From assembly GCA_016235085.1 (NCBI GenBank), contig JACRMA010000046.1, forward strand, positions 1 through 50,764: a stretch of DNA of 50,764 nucleotides, given 5' to 3'. A program made the position numbers and the translations under genes. This document shows, piece by piece, positions 18,153-25,810 of the stretch. A model generated the notes under the pieces. That model had not been told where the DNA came from and did not search any database. It saw only the letters and a list, made by a program, of their open reading frames with translations. The DNA is from Candidatus Zixiibacteriota bacterium (lineage in GTDB: Bacteria > Zixibacteria > MSB-5A5 > WJJR01). The stretch's first letter is position 1; every line of letters begins with the position of its first letter.

Positions 18153-19571
18153 TCAAATCGCAGTGCCCGAAGCCGTGGCGTCAGCGTCCTGTGTTGCTGG
18201 TGCGCTTTCCGTCGTTGGAGATTCGCTGGGAGTCCCCAGCAGGCGATCGACAAATGTCGTGTCGAACTGTCCGGAGCGGAACTCCGGCGCCTGCATCACT
18301 CTGCGGAAGAAGGGGATAGTCGTGTCGACGCCTTCAATAATAAATTCATCCAAGGCTCGCAGCATACGGATCAAGGCTTCGTCGCGATTCTTGGCATGAA
18401 CAATCAATTTGGCCAGAAGGGAGTCGTAGTAGGGCGGAATGACATACTTGGCATACGCATGTGTATCGACGCGCACACCATGGCCACCGGGAACGTGGAA
18501 GGTCTGAATCTGGCCCGGACAAGGACGGAAACCGTGGTCCGGATTCTCGGCATTGATGCGCACTTCGATGGTGTGGCCCGAGAATGTCACGTCCGATTGG
18601 GTGAAATCGAGCGGCTCCCCGGCGGCGATTAGAATCTGGCGCTTGACCAGATCCCGGTCGGTCTGTTCCTCGGTGACCGGATGCTCCACCTGGATGCGCG
18701 TGTTCATTTCCATGAAGTAGAAATTGCCTGTCTTGTCCAAAAGGAACTCAATCGTACCGGCAGAGGCGTATCCGACCGACTGGCAGCCTTTGATGGCCAT
18801 CTCCCCCATTTTCTGGCGCAACTCGTCATTGATTCCAGGAGACGGCGATTCTTCGATCAGCTTCTGGTGGCGACGCTGGACACTGCAGTCGCGCTCGCCG
18901 AGATGGACAAGGTTTCCGGCGTGGTCACCGAGAATCTGAATCTCAACGTGGCGGGGGCCTTCGAGGTACTTCTCGAGGTAAACAATCGGGTTGCCAAAAG
19001 CGGCTTGGGCTTCAGCCTGCGCGGACGACATCAGGCGCTCAAGCTCGGCGGGTTCACGGCAGATTCTCATGCCGCGTCCCCCACCGCCGCCGGCGGCTTT
19101 GACAATGACCGGAAAGCCGATTTGCCCGGCGATCTTGACCGCCTCGACGGGGTCGGAAACTGGACCGTCGGAACCGGGAATCACCGGCACACCCGCGTCA
19201 CGCATGATATTACGTGCCAACGACTTGTCACCCATTTTTCGAATCAGGTCGGCGGAAGGGCCAATGAACGTCAGGCCACATTCGGCGCAGATTTCGGCAA
19301 AGTCGGCGTTTTCGGCGAGAAAGCCATATCCCGGATGGATCGCATCGGCGCCGGTCACTTCGGCTGCGGCGATGATCCGTTTGGGGTCCAGATACGATTT
19401 GCTGGGGGGCGGCGGACCGATACAAACGTCTTCATTGGCAAAGCGAACGTGCAGGGATTCACGGTCGGCTTCTGAGTAGATCGCGACAGTGGGAATTCCG
19501 AGCTCGCGGCAGGCCCGGATGATGCGTAAAGCGATTTCCCCACGGTTGGCTATCAGAATCTTCTTAAACAT
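18153..19571 (-). CDS. accC: Biotin carboxylase subunit of acetyl-CoA carboxylase
   Basis: ATP-dependent carboxylation of biotin on AccB, the first half-reaction of fatty acid synthesis. [49 protein letters not shown] (glycine-rich ATP loop), [20 protein letters not shown] and [13 protein letters not shown] are the biotin carboxylase landmarks of an ATP-grasp enzyme. The catalytic core ends about residue 447 ([13 protein letters not shown]). A ~25-residue Ser/Thr/Ala-rich tail follows and is not part of the family fold. accB is not adjacent: pilT and a zinc-ribbon gene lie between them on the same strand, although accB-accC is usually a two-gene operon. Confidence 0.96.
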   Translation of the reverse strand: MFKKILIANRGEIALRIIRACRELGIPTVAIYSEADRESLHVRFANEDVCIGPPPPSKSYLDPKRIIAAAEVTGADAIHPGYGFLAENADFAEICAECGLTFIGPSADLIRKMGDKSLARNIMRDAGVPVIPGSDGPVSDPVEAVKIAGQIGFPVIVKAAGGGGGRGMRICREPAELERLMSSAQAEAQAAFGNPIVYLEKYLEGPRHVEIQILGDHAGNLVHLGERDCSVQRRHQKLIEESPSPGINDELRQKMGEMAIKGCQSVGYASAGTIEFLLDKTGNFYFMEMNTRIQVEHPVTEEQTDRDLVKRQILIAAGEPLDFTQSDVTFSGHTIEVRINAENPDHGFRPCPGQIQTFHVPGGHGVRVDTHAYAKYVIPPYYDSLLAKLIVHAKNRDEALIRMLRALDEFIIEGVDTTIPFFRRVMQAPEFRSGQFDTTFVDRLLGTPSESPTTESAPATQDADATASGTAI

Positions 19572-19740
19572 CAGCTATCGCCCTCTCACGGTCATTATGC
19601 CGCCCCGGAAAGAAAGCAACAGGAACGGTCGAGGACAAAGCAATTCGGGCGGGGATAATCCGAGCGGAGGGGTTACAAATCAGACCGGGTTGATGGGTAA
19701 CACCTATTCCACAGCATCATCAAATGAAGAAATCCTTGAG

Positions 19741-19772
19741 ATGTGGCGCGGGCGAGGACGCCCGCGCCACAT
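19741..19772. repeat. Long perfect palindrome, REP-like
   Basis: ATGTGGCGCGGGCG and CGCCCGCGCCACAT form a perfect 14-bp stem around AGGA. It lies in the gap between the zinc-ribbon gene and accC, next to the terminator at 19799-19830. It has no coding role and no long T run of its own. The purine-rich loop (AGGA) resembles that of the pilT-flanking hairpins (GGAG), suggesting a common kind of repeat. Confidence 0.7.
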
Positions 19773-19798
19773 TGCAACCACCCTCCCGCATGCCGCAC

Positions 19799-19830
19799 AA
19801 AAAAGACAGCCGCACTTGCGCGCGGCCGTC
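19799..19830 (-). terminator. Rho-independent terminator of the zinc-ribbon gene
   Basis: On the minus strand GACGGCCGC (19830-19822) pairs with GCGGCTGTC (19813-19805), one G-U pair, loop of eight bases, followed directly by six T. It lies 49 nt after the zinc-ribbon stop and should separate that gene from accC. Confidence 0.75.
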
Positions 19831-19878
19831 TCAAGGTTGCCTGTGTGGGCTGGGGAATCGTCGGGGGCGCTGCGCGGA

Positions 19879-20052
19879 TTAGTACCGCTCGTCCTCATCT
19901 TCCTCCTCCAATTCGACTTCGCTTTCTTCGTCGTCCTCATCGAAGATTTCGAATTCGTGTTCGTCGGCGCACGTCTTGGAGCAATACGCGTGCTTCTTAC
20001 GCCGGTAGGGCGTGCCTTCGATTTCCTCGCCGCAGAACTCACAGAAACGCAT
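19879..20052 (-). CDS. Small zinc-ribbon protein with acidic tail
   Basis: 57 residues starting MRFCEFCGEEIEGTPYRRKK and then HAYCSKTCADEHEFEIFDED. CxxC (Cys4, Cys7) and CxxxC (Cys24, Cys28) make a four-cysteine zinc site like FCS/TRASH-type fingers. The rest is an extreme acidic tail of Asp and Glu ending DEDERY. I chose the ATG at 20052 because the cysteine motif begins at once; ten codons more are open upstream. It ends in TAA and has its own terminator. A finger plus an acidic tail suggests a protein- or nucleic-acid-associated adaptor, but I recognise no named family. Confidence 0.7.
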   Translation of the reverse strand: MRFCEFCGEEIEGTPYRRKKHAYCSKTCADEHEFEIFDEDDEESEVELEEEDEDERY

Positions 20053-20456
20053 GATACGACCTCGATGGTGTGCCGTAGGCACCCAGGTTAGCCCGTTCGA
20101 CGGGCGGTGGAACCCTGCGATCGCCCCCCATGAGCAATCGCCACAGCGCGCAAGAATTGTCTCAAGCCTGGTCTTCCCACGAATGAAAGATTAACGTCGA
20201 ATCGGCACGGTGATGACACGTTCCGCTGACGACCACCTCCTTTGCCGGTCGCTGCCACTACGGTCCACCGCAGGGGAGAATCCGCGATCCCCCCATCTGT
20301 GTTTCCGCATAATTCATCGGTGCATTCGGACGCTTGATTAGCCTCCAATCGGCTCTTTCGGGCCGCCTGAAATATTCTCAGAAAGTGGCCATGTCAACTG
20401 GAAAATTCTGCGGTTCGAAGGAATCTTCGCGCCTTCGGACGGGAGGCTAAGGAGAA
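20053..20456. other. Non-coding gap between pilT and zinc-ribbon gene
   Basis: A minus-strand frame at 20088-20348 has no protein-like pattern and was not accepted. AAAGGAGGTGG on the minus strand around 20235-20245 looks like a ribosome site but no credible gene follows it. No RNA family was recognised. The gap could hold the leader of the zinc-ribbon gene. Confidence 0.35.
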
Positions 20457-20478
20457 GGCCGGACAGGAGTGTCCGGCC
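20457..20478. repeat. REP-like hairpin, copy 1 (after pilT)
   Basis: GGCCGGACA and TGTCCGGCC, a perfect 9-bp stem around GGAG. The 27 bases from 20457 are identical to those from 21801. It lies 55 nt past the pilT stop. Confidence 0.75.
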
Positions 20479-20532
20479 TGCGAGTGGATTGATCCGTCCA
20501 GCCGGGTGGGTGCCGGCCTCATGAATGCCCGT

Positions 20533-21672
20533 TTAGACGGGAGTCTTCTTTGTGGCAGGGGACGGGGTAACCTGTTGGAACTCGGTCCATCCCCGGTCGG
20601 CGGCGCCGGTAATGCCCTTGACCCGCAGGTCGAAGTCGTCGGGATTGGAGGCCTGGGACATCGCCATTTCGTAGGAGATGACATTCAGGCGGTACCAGCG
20701 CATGATTGACTGATCGAAGGTCTGCATGCCGTACTGAACGCTGCCGCCTTCGATCAAATCGTAGATCATGGACGTCTTTTCGGGGTCGAGAATGGCATCG
20801 CGGATCGTACCCGTGCCGATCAGAACCTCAATCGCCGGAACTCGACCGGGGCCATCGCAGCGAGGTAACAGCCGCTGGGAGATGATCGCCGACAGAGTGC
20901 CCGAGAGCAGAAGCCGAATCTGCTGGTGCTGGTGGGGCGGGAAGAACGAGATGATACGCGAGATCGTCTCAATGGCGTTCAACGTGTGGAGCGTGGTCAA
21001 AACCAAATGCCCGGTATCTGCCGCGGTCAGGGCGATCATCATCGTCTCCAGATCGCGGATTTCTCCGATCAGAATGACATCCGGGTCCTGACGAAAGGCA
21101 TGACGCAGGGCGGCGGCAAACGACTCGGTGTCGCAGCCGACCTCCCGTTGCGCGATGACACTCTCCATGTCCTTGTGGATGTACTCGATGGGATCCTCGA
21201 TGGTCACGATGTTCTCGGACCGCGAGCGGTTGATCTCCTCGATCATCGACGCCAGCGTCGTGGACTTGCCCGAACCAGTGGTGCCAGTAACGATGATCAA
21301 GCCACGCCGTTCCTGGCAGAGCTTCTTGATCACTTCGGGAAGATTCAGTTCGGAGAATGAGGGAACGATCGTGTTGACCGAACGAATCGCCAGGCCCACG
21401 GTGCCGCGCTGGCGATAGATGTTCACACGAAACCGTCCCATGCGGGCCACGCTGAGGGCCAGGTCCATCTCGTTGCGTGCTTCGAAACGGCGCTTCTGGT
21501 CTTCGGTGAGAATCTGGGCCAGCATTTCGTTGACCCCTTCGACCGTGGGGCAGTCGGTTTCGATCGGGGTCAAACGGCCATCGATGCGCAGGGTTGGCTG
21601 AACCCCGACGCGCAGATGCAAGTCAGACGCCTGCCGGGCAATCATTTCCGCCAATAGCTCTTTGAGCAACAT
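20533..21672 (-). CDS. pilT: Twitching motility retraction ATPase PilT
   Basis: Hexameric ATPase at the base of the type IV pilus that powers retraction. The N-terminal domain (MLLKELLAEMIARQASDLHL, GRFRVNIYRQRGTVGLAIR) precedes Walker A GTTGSGKST (130-138), the Asp box TIEDPIEYIH, Walker B DPDVILIGEIRDLETM and the His box TTLHTLNAIETI. 379 residues fits PilT rather than PilB. The last ~30 residues (ITGAADRGWTEFQQVTPSPA) are not conserved. No other pilus gene is near. It lies between accB and accC and is flanked on both sides by identical hairpin repeats (20457 and 21801), so it may have been placed there secondarily. Confidence 0.95.
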   Translation of the reverse strand: MLLKELLAEMIARQASDLHLRVGVQPTLRIDGRLTPIETDCPTVEGVNEMLAQILTEDQKRRFEARNEMDLALSVARMGRFRVNIYRQRGTVGLAIRSVNTIVPSFSELNLPEVIKKLCQERRGLIIVTGTTGSGKSTTLASMIEEINRSRSENIVTIEDPIEYIHKDMESVIAQREVGCDTESFAAALRHAFRQDPDVILIGEIRDLETMMIALTAADTGHLVLTTLHTLNAIETISRIISFFPPHQHQQIRLLLSGTLSAIISQRLLPRCDGPGRVPAIEVLIGTGTIRDAILDPEKTSMIYDLIEGGSVQYGMQTFDQSIMRWYRLNVISYEMAMSQASNPDDFDLRVKGITGAADRGWTEFQQVTPSPATKKTPV

Positions 21673-21800
21673 GATTTGGGCCCTCGTCTTTAGGATTGGG
21701 ATACGACCGGGGCCCGATGGAGCTTCGCCCTCGGGTCCCTCTCCATGTCTTATCGGCAGGACGTGGGGGCAGGTGAAGAGGAAGTGGGGCAGACAAAAGA

Positions 21801-21822
21801 GGCCGGACAGGAGTGTCCGGCC
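21801..21822. repeat. REP-like hairpin, copy 2 (between accB and pilT)
   Basis: Same 9-bp stem GGCCGGACA/TGTCCGGCC with loop GGAG as at 20457, in the same orientation, with the following TGCGA also shared. It lies 29 nt past the accB stop. Confidence 0.75.
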
Positions 21823-21850
21823 TGCGAATTAGCGGAGGTTGGAAACGAGT

Positions 21851-22345
21851 TCAGCCTGCTGGGTCGAGCAGGAAAAGAGGCTGGCCGAATTCAACCGGAT
21901 GCGCGTCTTCGACCAGGACCTTCACGATCTTGCCACCCTGTTCCGCATCGATTTCATTCATCAATTTCATGGCTTCGATGATACACAGGACATCCCCGGG
22001 CGCGATGCTCTGATCGGGCTTCACAAACGGCGGAGCACCGGGAGACGGGGCCCTGTAGAACGTCCCAACCATGGGCGCCTTGATTTCGATGAGATTCGTG
22101 GCCGGAGGTGCACTGGGCGTTTCAACGGGTGCAGGTGCCGCCACTGCCCCTGGCGCCGGAGGCGTCGCGGCAACCGGCAGCGGAATATCCACGAGCTTGG
22201 CCGAGGCGGTCGAGGAAGCGCCGTTGTGGTTATTGGCATGGCGTTTGATGATCTTGACCGTCCGGAACCAACGCCGGATCTCCAGCGACTCTATGTCTGA
22301 TTCCTCGACTAAATGAATCAGCTTGCGGATTGTTTTCTCATTCAT
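21851..22345 (-). CDS. accB: Biotin carboxyl carrier protein of acetyl-CoA carboxylase
   Basis: Carries the biotin that AccC carboxylates. From the ATG at 22345 (GGGGG ribosome site upstream) the protein starts [20 protein letters not shown], the usual helical N-terminus. A Pro/Ala-rich linker (about residues 60-90) follows, then the biotinyl domain with [20 protein letters not shown] and [15 protein letters not shown]; Lys127 in AMKLM is the biotinylation site. 164 residues is normal. It is followed by pilT rather than accC and is preceded by the M24 aminopeptidase (51 nt), an order often seen as pepQ-accB-accC. Confidence 0.95.
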   Translation of the reverse strand: MNEKTIRKLIHLVEESDIESLEIRRWFRTVKIIKRHANNHNGASSTASAKLVDIPLPVAATPPAPGAVAAPAPVETPSAPPATNLIEIKAPMVGTFYRAPSPGAPPFVKPDQSIAPGDVLCIIEAMKLMNEIDAEQGGKIVKVLVEDAHPVEFGQPLFLLDPAG

Positions 22346-22396
22346 ATTCTGCCCCCTTCCCGAAGGATGGGAAACACTGTTAACCACCCAGTGCCG

Positions 22397-23500
22397 TTAC
22401 AGCACGACCAATTTGCGCTCCGAGCGCGTCAAAACCCGGTGACCGCCTGGCGTGATCGCGACGTCATCCTCGATGCGGACACCACCCCATCCTGGATAAT
22501 ACACGCCGGGTTCAATCGTGATCACCATGCCCGGCCGCAGAACTGTCTTGCTCTTGGAATTGACCGCGGGACCTTCATGGACGGCCAATCCGATGCCATG
22601 GCCCAAGCCGTGTTCAAAGTACTTCCCCTGGCCGGCCTTGGCGATCACCATCCGGGCCGCCTTATCAAGGTCGGCGCAGGCCACACCTGGACGGGCCGCG
22701 CGCGTAGCGGTCTGCTGAGCCCGATAGACCAGATCGTAGACTCGGCGTTGGCGTGCGCTGGGATTGCCTATAACGAAAGTGCGCGTAATGTCTGAGACAT
22801 AGCCTTTGACGGTGGCTCCGAAATCGAGGGTGACGAAGTCACCTTTGGCGAGCTTGCGCATCGATGCCCGTCCGTGCGGCAACGCGGAGCGCGGTCCAGA
22901 CGCGACAATTGTCTCGAAGGCCACTTTCTCGGATCCCGCCATCTGCATCTGGTATTCGAGTTCCGCGGCGATGTCACGTTCGCGGATCCCCGGCTGGATC
23001 AGGGCCATCACGCACGCAAGCCCCTGGTCGGCGATCCGAGCGGCCTCTTCGATTGCCACAATCTCGGTGGCGTCTTTGATCTGGGACAGGGGCGCGATCA
23101 GGTCATCGAAGCTGACCCACAGCGCCTTGGGGAGGACCTCGCGAAGCTTCTGCGCCCGCCGCTCGCTGATCAAATGCGATTCATACCCGATCTTGCTGCG
23201 GCGGCCATTGAACGAATCGACATTGGGAAGCTGGTCGAGCAAATCACCAAGCACGATGCTGACCCTGGCGCCCTTGACTTCTGATTTGGCCTGGGTGCGG
23301 TAACGCGGATCACTCAGGAAGTGGGCATAGCGCTGACCCACCAACAAGAGAGCGTTGGAACCCGTGAATCCCGCGAGATACCGGACTTGGGAAGGCTCGG
23401 TAATCAGGACATAATCCAAGTCCTCGACCACCATCCGTTTCCGGAGGGCATCGAGCCGCTTGGCGTGGCTCTGGGCTGGCGAACTTGTCTTCTTGACCAT
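22397..23500 (-). CDS. M24-family Xaa-Pro aminopeptidase
   Basis: Two-metal pita-bread peptidase. The N-terminal creatinase-like domain (LRKRMVVEDLDYVLITEPSQ, VRYLAGFTGSNALLLV) is followed by the catalytic domain with VTLDFGATVKGYVSDITRTF (the two Asp ligands), FEHGLGHGIGLAVHEGP (His ligand) and MVITIEPGVYYPGWGGVRIE (Glu ligands). All five metal ligands are present. It cleaves N-terminal residues before proline in cytoplasmic peptides. The ATG at 23500 (MVKKTSSPAQ) is preferred; a TTG two codons upstream is possible. It precedes accB, a common partnership. Confidence 0.9.
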   Translation of the reverse strand: MVKKTSSPAQSHAKRLDALRKRMVVEDLDYVLITEPSQVRYLAGFTGSNALLLVGQRYAHFLSDPRYRTQAKSEVKGARVSIVLGDLLDQLPNVDSFNGRRSKIGYESHLISERRAQKLREVLPKALWVSFDDLIAPLSQIKDATEIVAIEEAARIADQGLACVMALIQPGIRERDIAAELEYQMQMAGSEKVAFETIVASGPRSALPHGRASMRKLAKGDFVTLDFGATVKGYVSDITRTFVIGNPSARQRRVYDLVYRAQQTATRAARPGVACADLDKAARMVIAKAGQGKYFEHGLGHGIGLAVHEGPAVNSKSKTVLRPGMVITIEPGVYYPGWGGVRIEDDVAITPGGHRVLTRSERKLVVL

Positions 23501-23668
23501 AACCAAATCACAAACAAAGACTCATCCGCCGGTTCCCGGGAAAACCCCGGAATCCGGCCCAGATGGGCCTTGCTTTGAGACGAACCAAGGCGCTTGGTGC
23601 CCAAACTGTCAAGAGAAATGTCCGCTAGGCCAATCGAAGTATGCGTTAAGTCACTTATTTATAATGAC

Positions 23669-24190
23669 TTAACGCGAGTGGCGAGGGGTCGATTTTGAGC
23701 CGCCAAGAATGCGCCGTTCGATCGCGGAAGTTGAATATCCCAGTTTCATGCGAAACCGGCGCACTATGCCTTTCCAAGACCTTACCTCGTCGGCGCCGAC
23801 GATCGTGCCGGTTGTGTATTCGGAGCCTTTGACCAGAACGTCGGGACGGATTGCCTTGATCAAGTTCAGAGGAGTGTCTTCCGGAAAAATGCAGACAAAA
23901 TCTACCGGCTTGAGGGCCGCCAGTACCCGCGCACGATCCCGTTGGGAGTTGATGGGCCGGCTCGCCCCTTTGAGTCGTCGGGTGGAGAGATCGGAGTTGA
24001 TGCCTACAACGAGAATGTCTCCCCAGGATTTCGCCTTGGTCAAAAGTTCGACATGCCCGGAATGAATGATATCGAAAACGCCGTTGGTAAAGACAACCCG
24101 GCATCCCTTACCGCGCCAAGTTTGAGCCATGGCGGCGAGTCTTTTCCTGGGCACCAGATTGCTGGCGGTACGTACGGCCGATGCTCTCAT
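23669..24190 (-). CDS. rfaE2: D-glycero-beta-D-manno-heptose 1-phosphate adenylyltransferase
   Basis: Nucleotidyltransferase of the HIGH superfamily. RVVFTNGVFDIIHSGHVELL has the HxGH motif (His43, His46) and VLVKGSEYTTGTIVGADEV is the typical second motif of the heptose adenylyltransferase. In E. coli this is the C-terminal half of HldE; here it is a separate gene, 21 nt after the kinase gene. It makes ADP-heptose for the LPS inner core, consistent with waaF further on. A GTG two codons upstream of the chosen ATG is an alternative. The C-terminal ~20 residues are basic and not conserved. Confidence 0.88.
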   Translation of the reverse strand: MRASAVRTASNLVPRKRLAAMAQTWRGKGCRVVFTNGVFDIIHSGHVELLTKAKSWGDILVVGINSDLSTRRLKGASRPINSQRDRARVLAALKPVDFVCIFPEDTPLNLIKAIRPDVLVKGSEYTTGTIVGADEVRSWKGIVRRFRMKLGYSTSAIERRILGGSKSTPRHSR

Positions 24191-24211
24191 AATCACTTGT
24201 CAATCAAGGCC

Positions 24212-25243
24212 TTAAGCTGTCGCGTGTCCTTGGGATGTATGGAAGATGGGCGAAGGAATCTGACCGACGGCGTGTCGGATGGCTTCGACTGTGGTCTGTG
24301 AGGTGCCCACTTCCTTGATGACCTGCCCTGCGGCCAAGTTTGCCGTGTACGCGGCTTGGAGCATTGTGCCACCTGAGGCCAGGCACATAGCCACGGTTGC
24401 GATCACCGTGTCCCCCGCGCCGGTGACATCGAACACTTTGTCGGCAACAGTGGGAATCGTAGTCAAACGATCCGGAGGTTCGAAAAGCGCCATGCCGCGC
24501 TCGCCAAGCGTAATCAGGAGCGAATCCGACCCCAGACGCTGCAACAGTTCGAACCCGACCGAGCGGACCGCGGCGTCATCGCGCAGGCGGCGACCGGCCA
24601 CAAACCCGGCCTCATGATGATTCGGAGTGAGTGTTGTCACATTCCGGTATGCGAAGAAGTGCGTCTCCTTGGGATCGACGACCACGAAGCGGCTGTTGCT
24701 GCGGGCCCAGTCGATCACGCGTGGCAGAAGCGTGCCATTGATGATGCCCTTGCCGTAATCCGAGATAATGACGCCGGACGCATCCCGCATGGCATCCAGG
24801 TAGGCGGCCCAAACCTTTTCGAGCAGGGATGTGTGGATCTCCTCGGTGGTTTCGATGTCGGCCCGCACGATCTGCTGATGATGAGCAACGATGCGCGTCT
24901 TGACTGTCGTGGGGCGATCGGCGGTCACGATCACGCCGTCATCTGGGAGTCCTTTGTCTCTCAGCAGGCTCTTCAGCGTCTCCCCAGCCGCGTCGGCGCC
25001 AACCACGCTCACCGTCTTGACCGATCCGCCCAGCGAGCGCACGTTGAGCGAAACGTTGGCGGCGCCGCCCAATTTGGTGCCTTTACGTTCGACCGAAACA
25101 ACGGGAACGGGTGCCTCCGGGGAAATGCGGTCGACCGAGCCCCACCAGTATTCGTCCAGCATGACGTCACCCAGGACAACCACACGCGCGCTGCCGAAGC
25201 GGGTCAGCAGGTCTTCGATTTGAACGTGAAGAGATTCATTCAT
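24212..25243 (-). CDS. rfaE1: D-glycero-beta-D-manno-heptose-7-phosphate kinase
   Basis: PfkB-family kinase that phosphorylates heptose 7-phosphate at C1 on the route to ADP-heptose. VVLGDVMLDEYWWGSVDRIS with PEAPVPVVSVERKGTKLGGA is specific for the RfaE/HldE kinase, and KVFDVTGAGDTVIATVAM holds the catalytic Asp and anion hole. 343 residues is the single-domain form. It is the first gene of the leftward block and is followed by rfaE2. The divergent DUF3467 gene begins 101 nt away, so this short gap must hold promoters for both. Confidence 0.92.
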   Translation of the reverse strand: MNESLHVQIEDLLTRFGSARVVVLGDVMLDEYWWGSVDRISPEAPVPVVSVERKGTKLGGAANVSLNVRSLGGSVKTVSVVGADAAGETLKSLLRDKGLPDDGVIVTADRPTTVKTRIVAHHQQIVRADIETTEEIHTSLLEKVWAAYLDAMRDASGVIISDYGKGIINGTLLPRVIDWARSNSRFVVVDPKETHFFAYRNVTTLTPNHHEAGFVAGRRLRDDAAVRSVGFELLQRLGSDSLLITLGERGMALFEPPDRLTTIPTVADKVFDVTGAGDTVIATVAMCLASGGTMLQAAYTANLAAGQVIKEVGTSQTTVEAIRHAVGQIPSPIFHTSQGHATA

Positions 25244-25285
25244 GGTTTTCGCACCTGCGCGATGGCCGTCGTTTGGTGCCGGGCG

Positions 25286-25314
25286 GTTGACTTTGCACCC
25301 TCGTTGGCATAACC
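25286..25314 (+). promoter_or_regulatory. Sigma-70-like promoter of the DUF3467 gene
   Basis: TTGACT (25286-25291), a 17-base spacer, then TAACCT (25309-25314), 31 bases before the GTG start, with AAGGAGG in between. The -35 box is near consensus; the -10 box is weaker. Confidence 0.5.
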
Positions 25315-25344
25315 TGCACCCATAGGGGCAAGGAGGAAGACACT

Positions 25345-25647
25345 GTGCAGGCCGGACCGCAACAACAGATTAGCATTGAACTTAAGGAACCGGAATCGGA
25401 AGGCATCTATTCGAATCTCGCGCTGATCGTCCATTCACCGCAGGAGTTTGTGATCGACTTCGCCCGGATGACGCCGGGAACTCCCAAGGCCAAGGTTTAC
25501 GCCCGGATCATCATGACCCCGGCGCACGCCAAGATGCTGCACCGGGCGCTCGAAGACAATATCAAGAAATTCGAGACGACCCACGGCCCGATCAAAGTCC
25601 CCGGGGACGGCGACGAGAAGAATATCGGATTTCAGTCGCCACGGTAG
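25345..25647 (+). CDS. DUF3467 protein
   Basis: 100 residues. IYSNLALIVHSPQEFVIDFA, RMTPGTPKAKVYARIIMTPA and HAKMLHRALEDNIKKFETTH match the small DUF3467 family, whose function is not known. Members are about 100 residues, beta-rich, and end in an alpha helix. The GTG start has AAGGAGG eight bases upstream and a promoter-like sequence before it. It is a single-gene unit, ended by the hairpin at 25728-25755, on the opposite strand to both neighbours. Confidence 0.85.
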   Translation: MQAGPQQQISIELKEPESEGIYSNLALIVHSPQEFVIDFARMTPGTPKAKVYARIIMTPAHAKMLHRALEDNIKKFETTHGPIKVPGDGDEKNIGFQSPR

Positions 25648-25727
25648 GGGCGCCGGGGGACAGAAGTTGTCTCACCCTAAGGCAGACAGACCCCGCCCGA
25701 CATGGCAATCCATGTGATTTGAATTTG

Positions 25728-25763
25728 GAGGCGCGAATGACCTGATTCGCGCCTCTTCTCTTG
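25728..25763 (+). terminator. Terminator after the DUF3467 gene
   Basis: GAGGCGCGAAT and ATTCGCGCCTC form a perfect 11-bp stem around GACCTG, followed by TTCTCTTG. It lies between two convergent genes and may serve both. Confidence 0.7.
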
Positions 25764-25810
25764 CATCACCGGCAACCCTGTCTCAACGGAGGGATCTCAG
25801 CGGTCACTGC

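Noticed and set aside
20088..20348. Minus-strand frame upstream of the zinc-ribbon gene
   Set aside because: No protein-like pattern, and a ribosome-like AAAGGAGGTGG lies inside it rather than before it.
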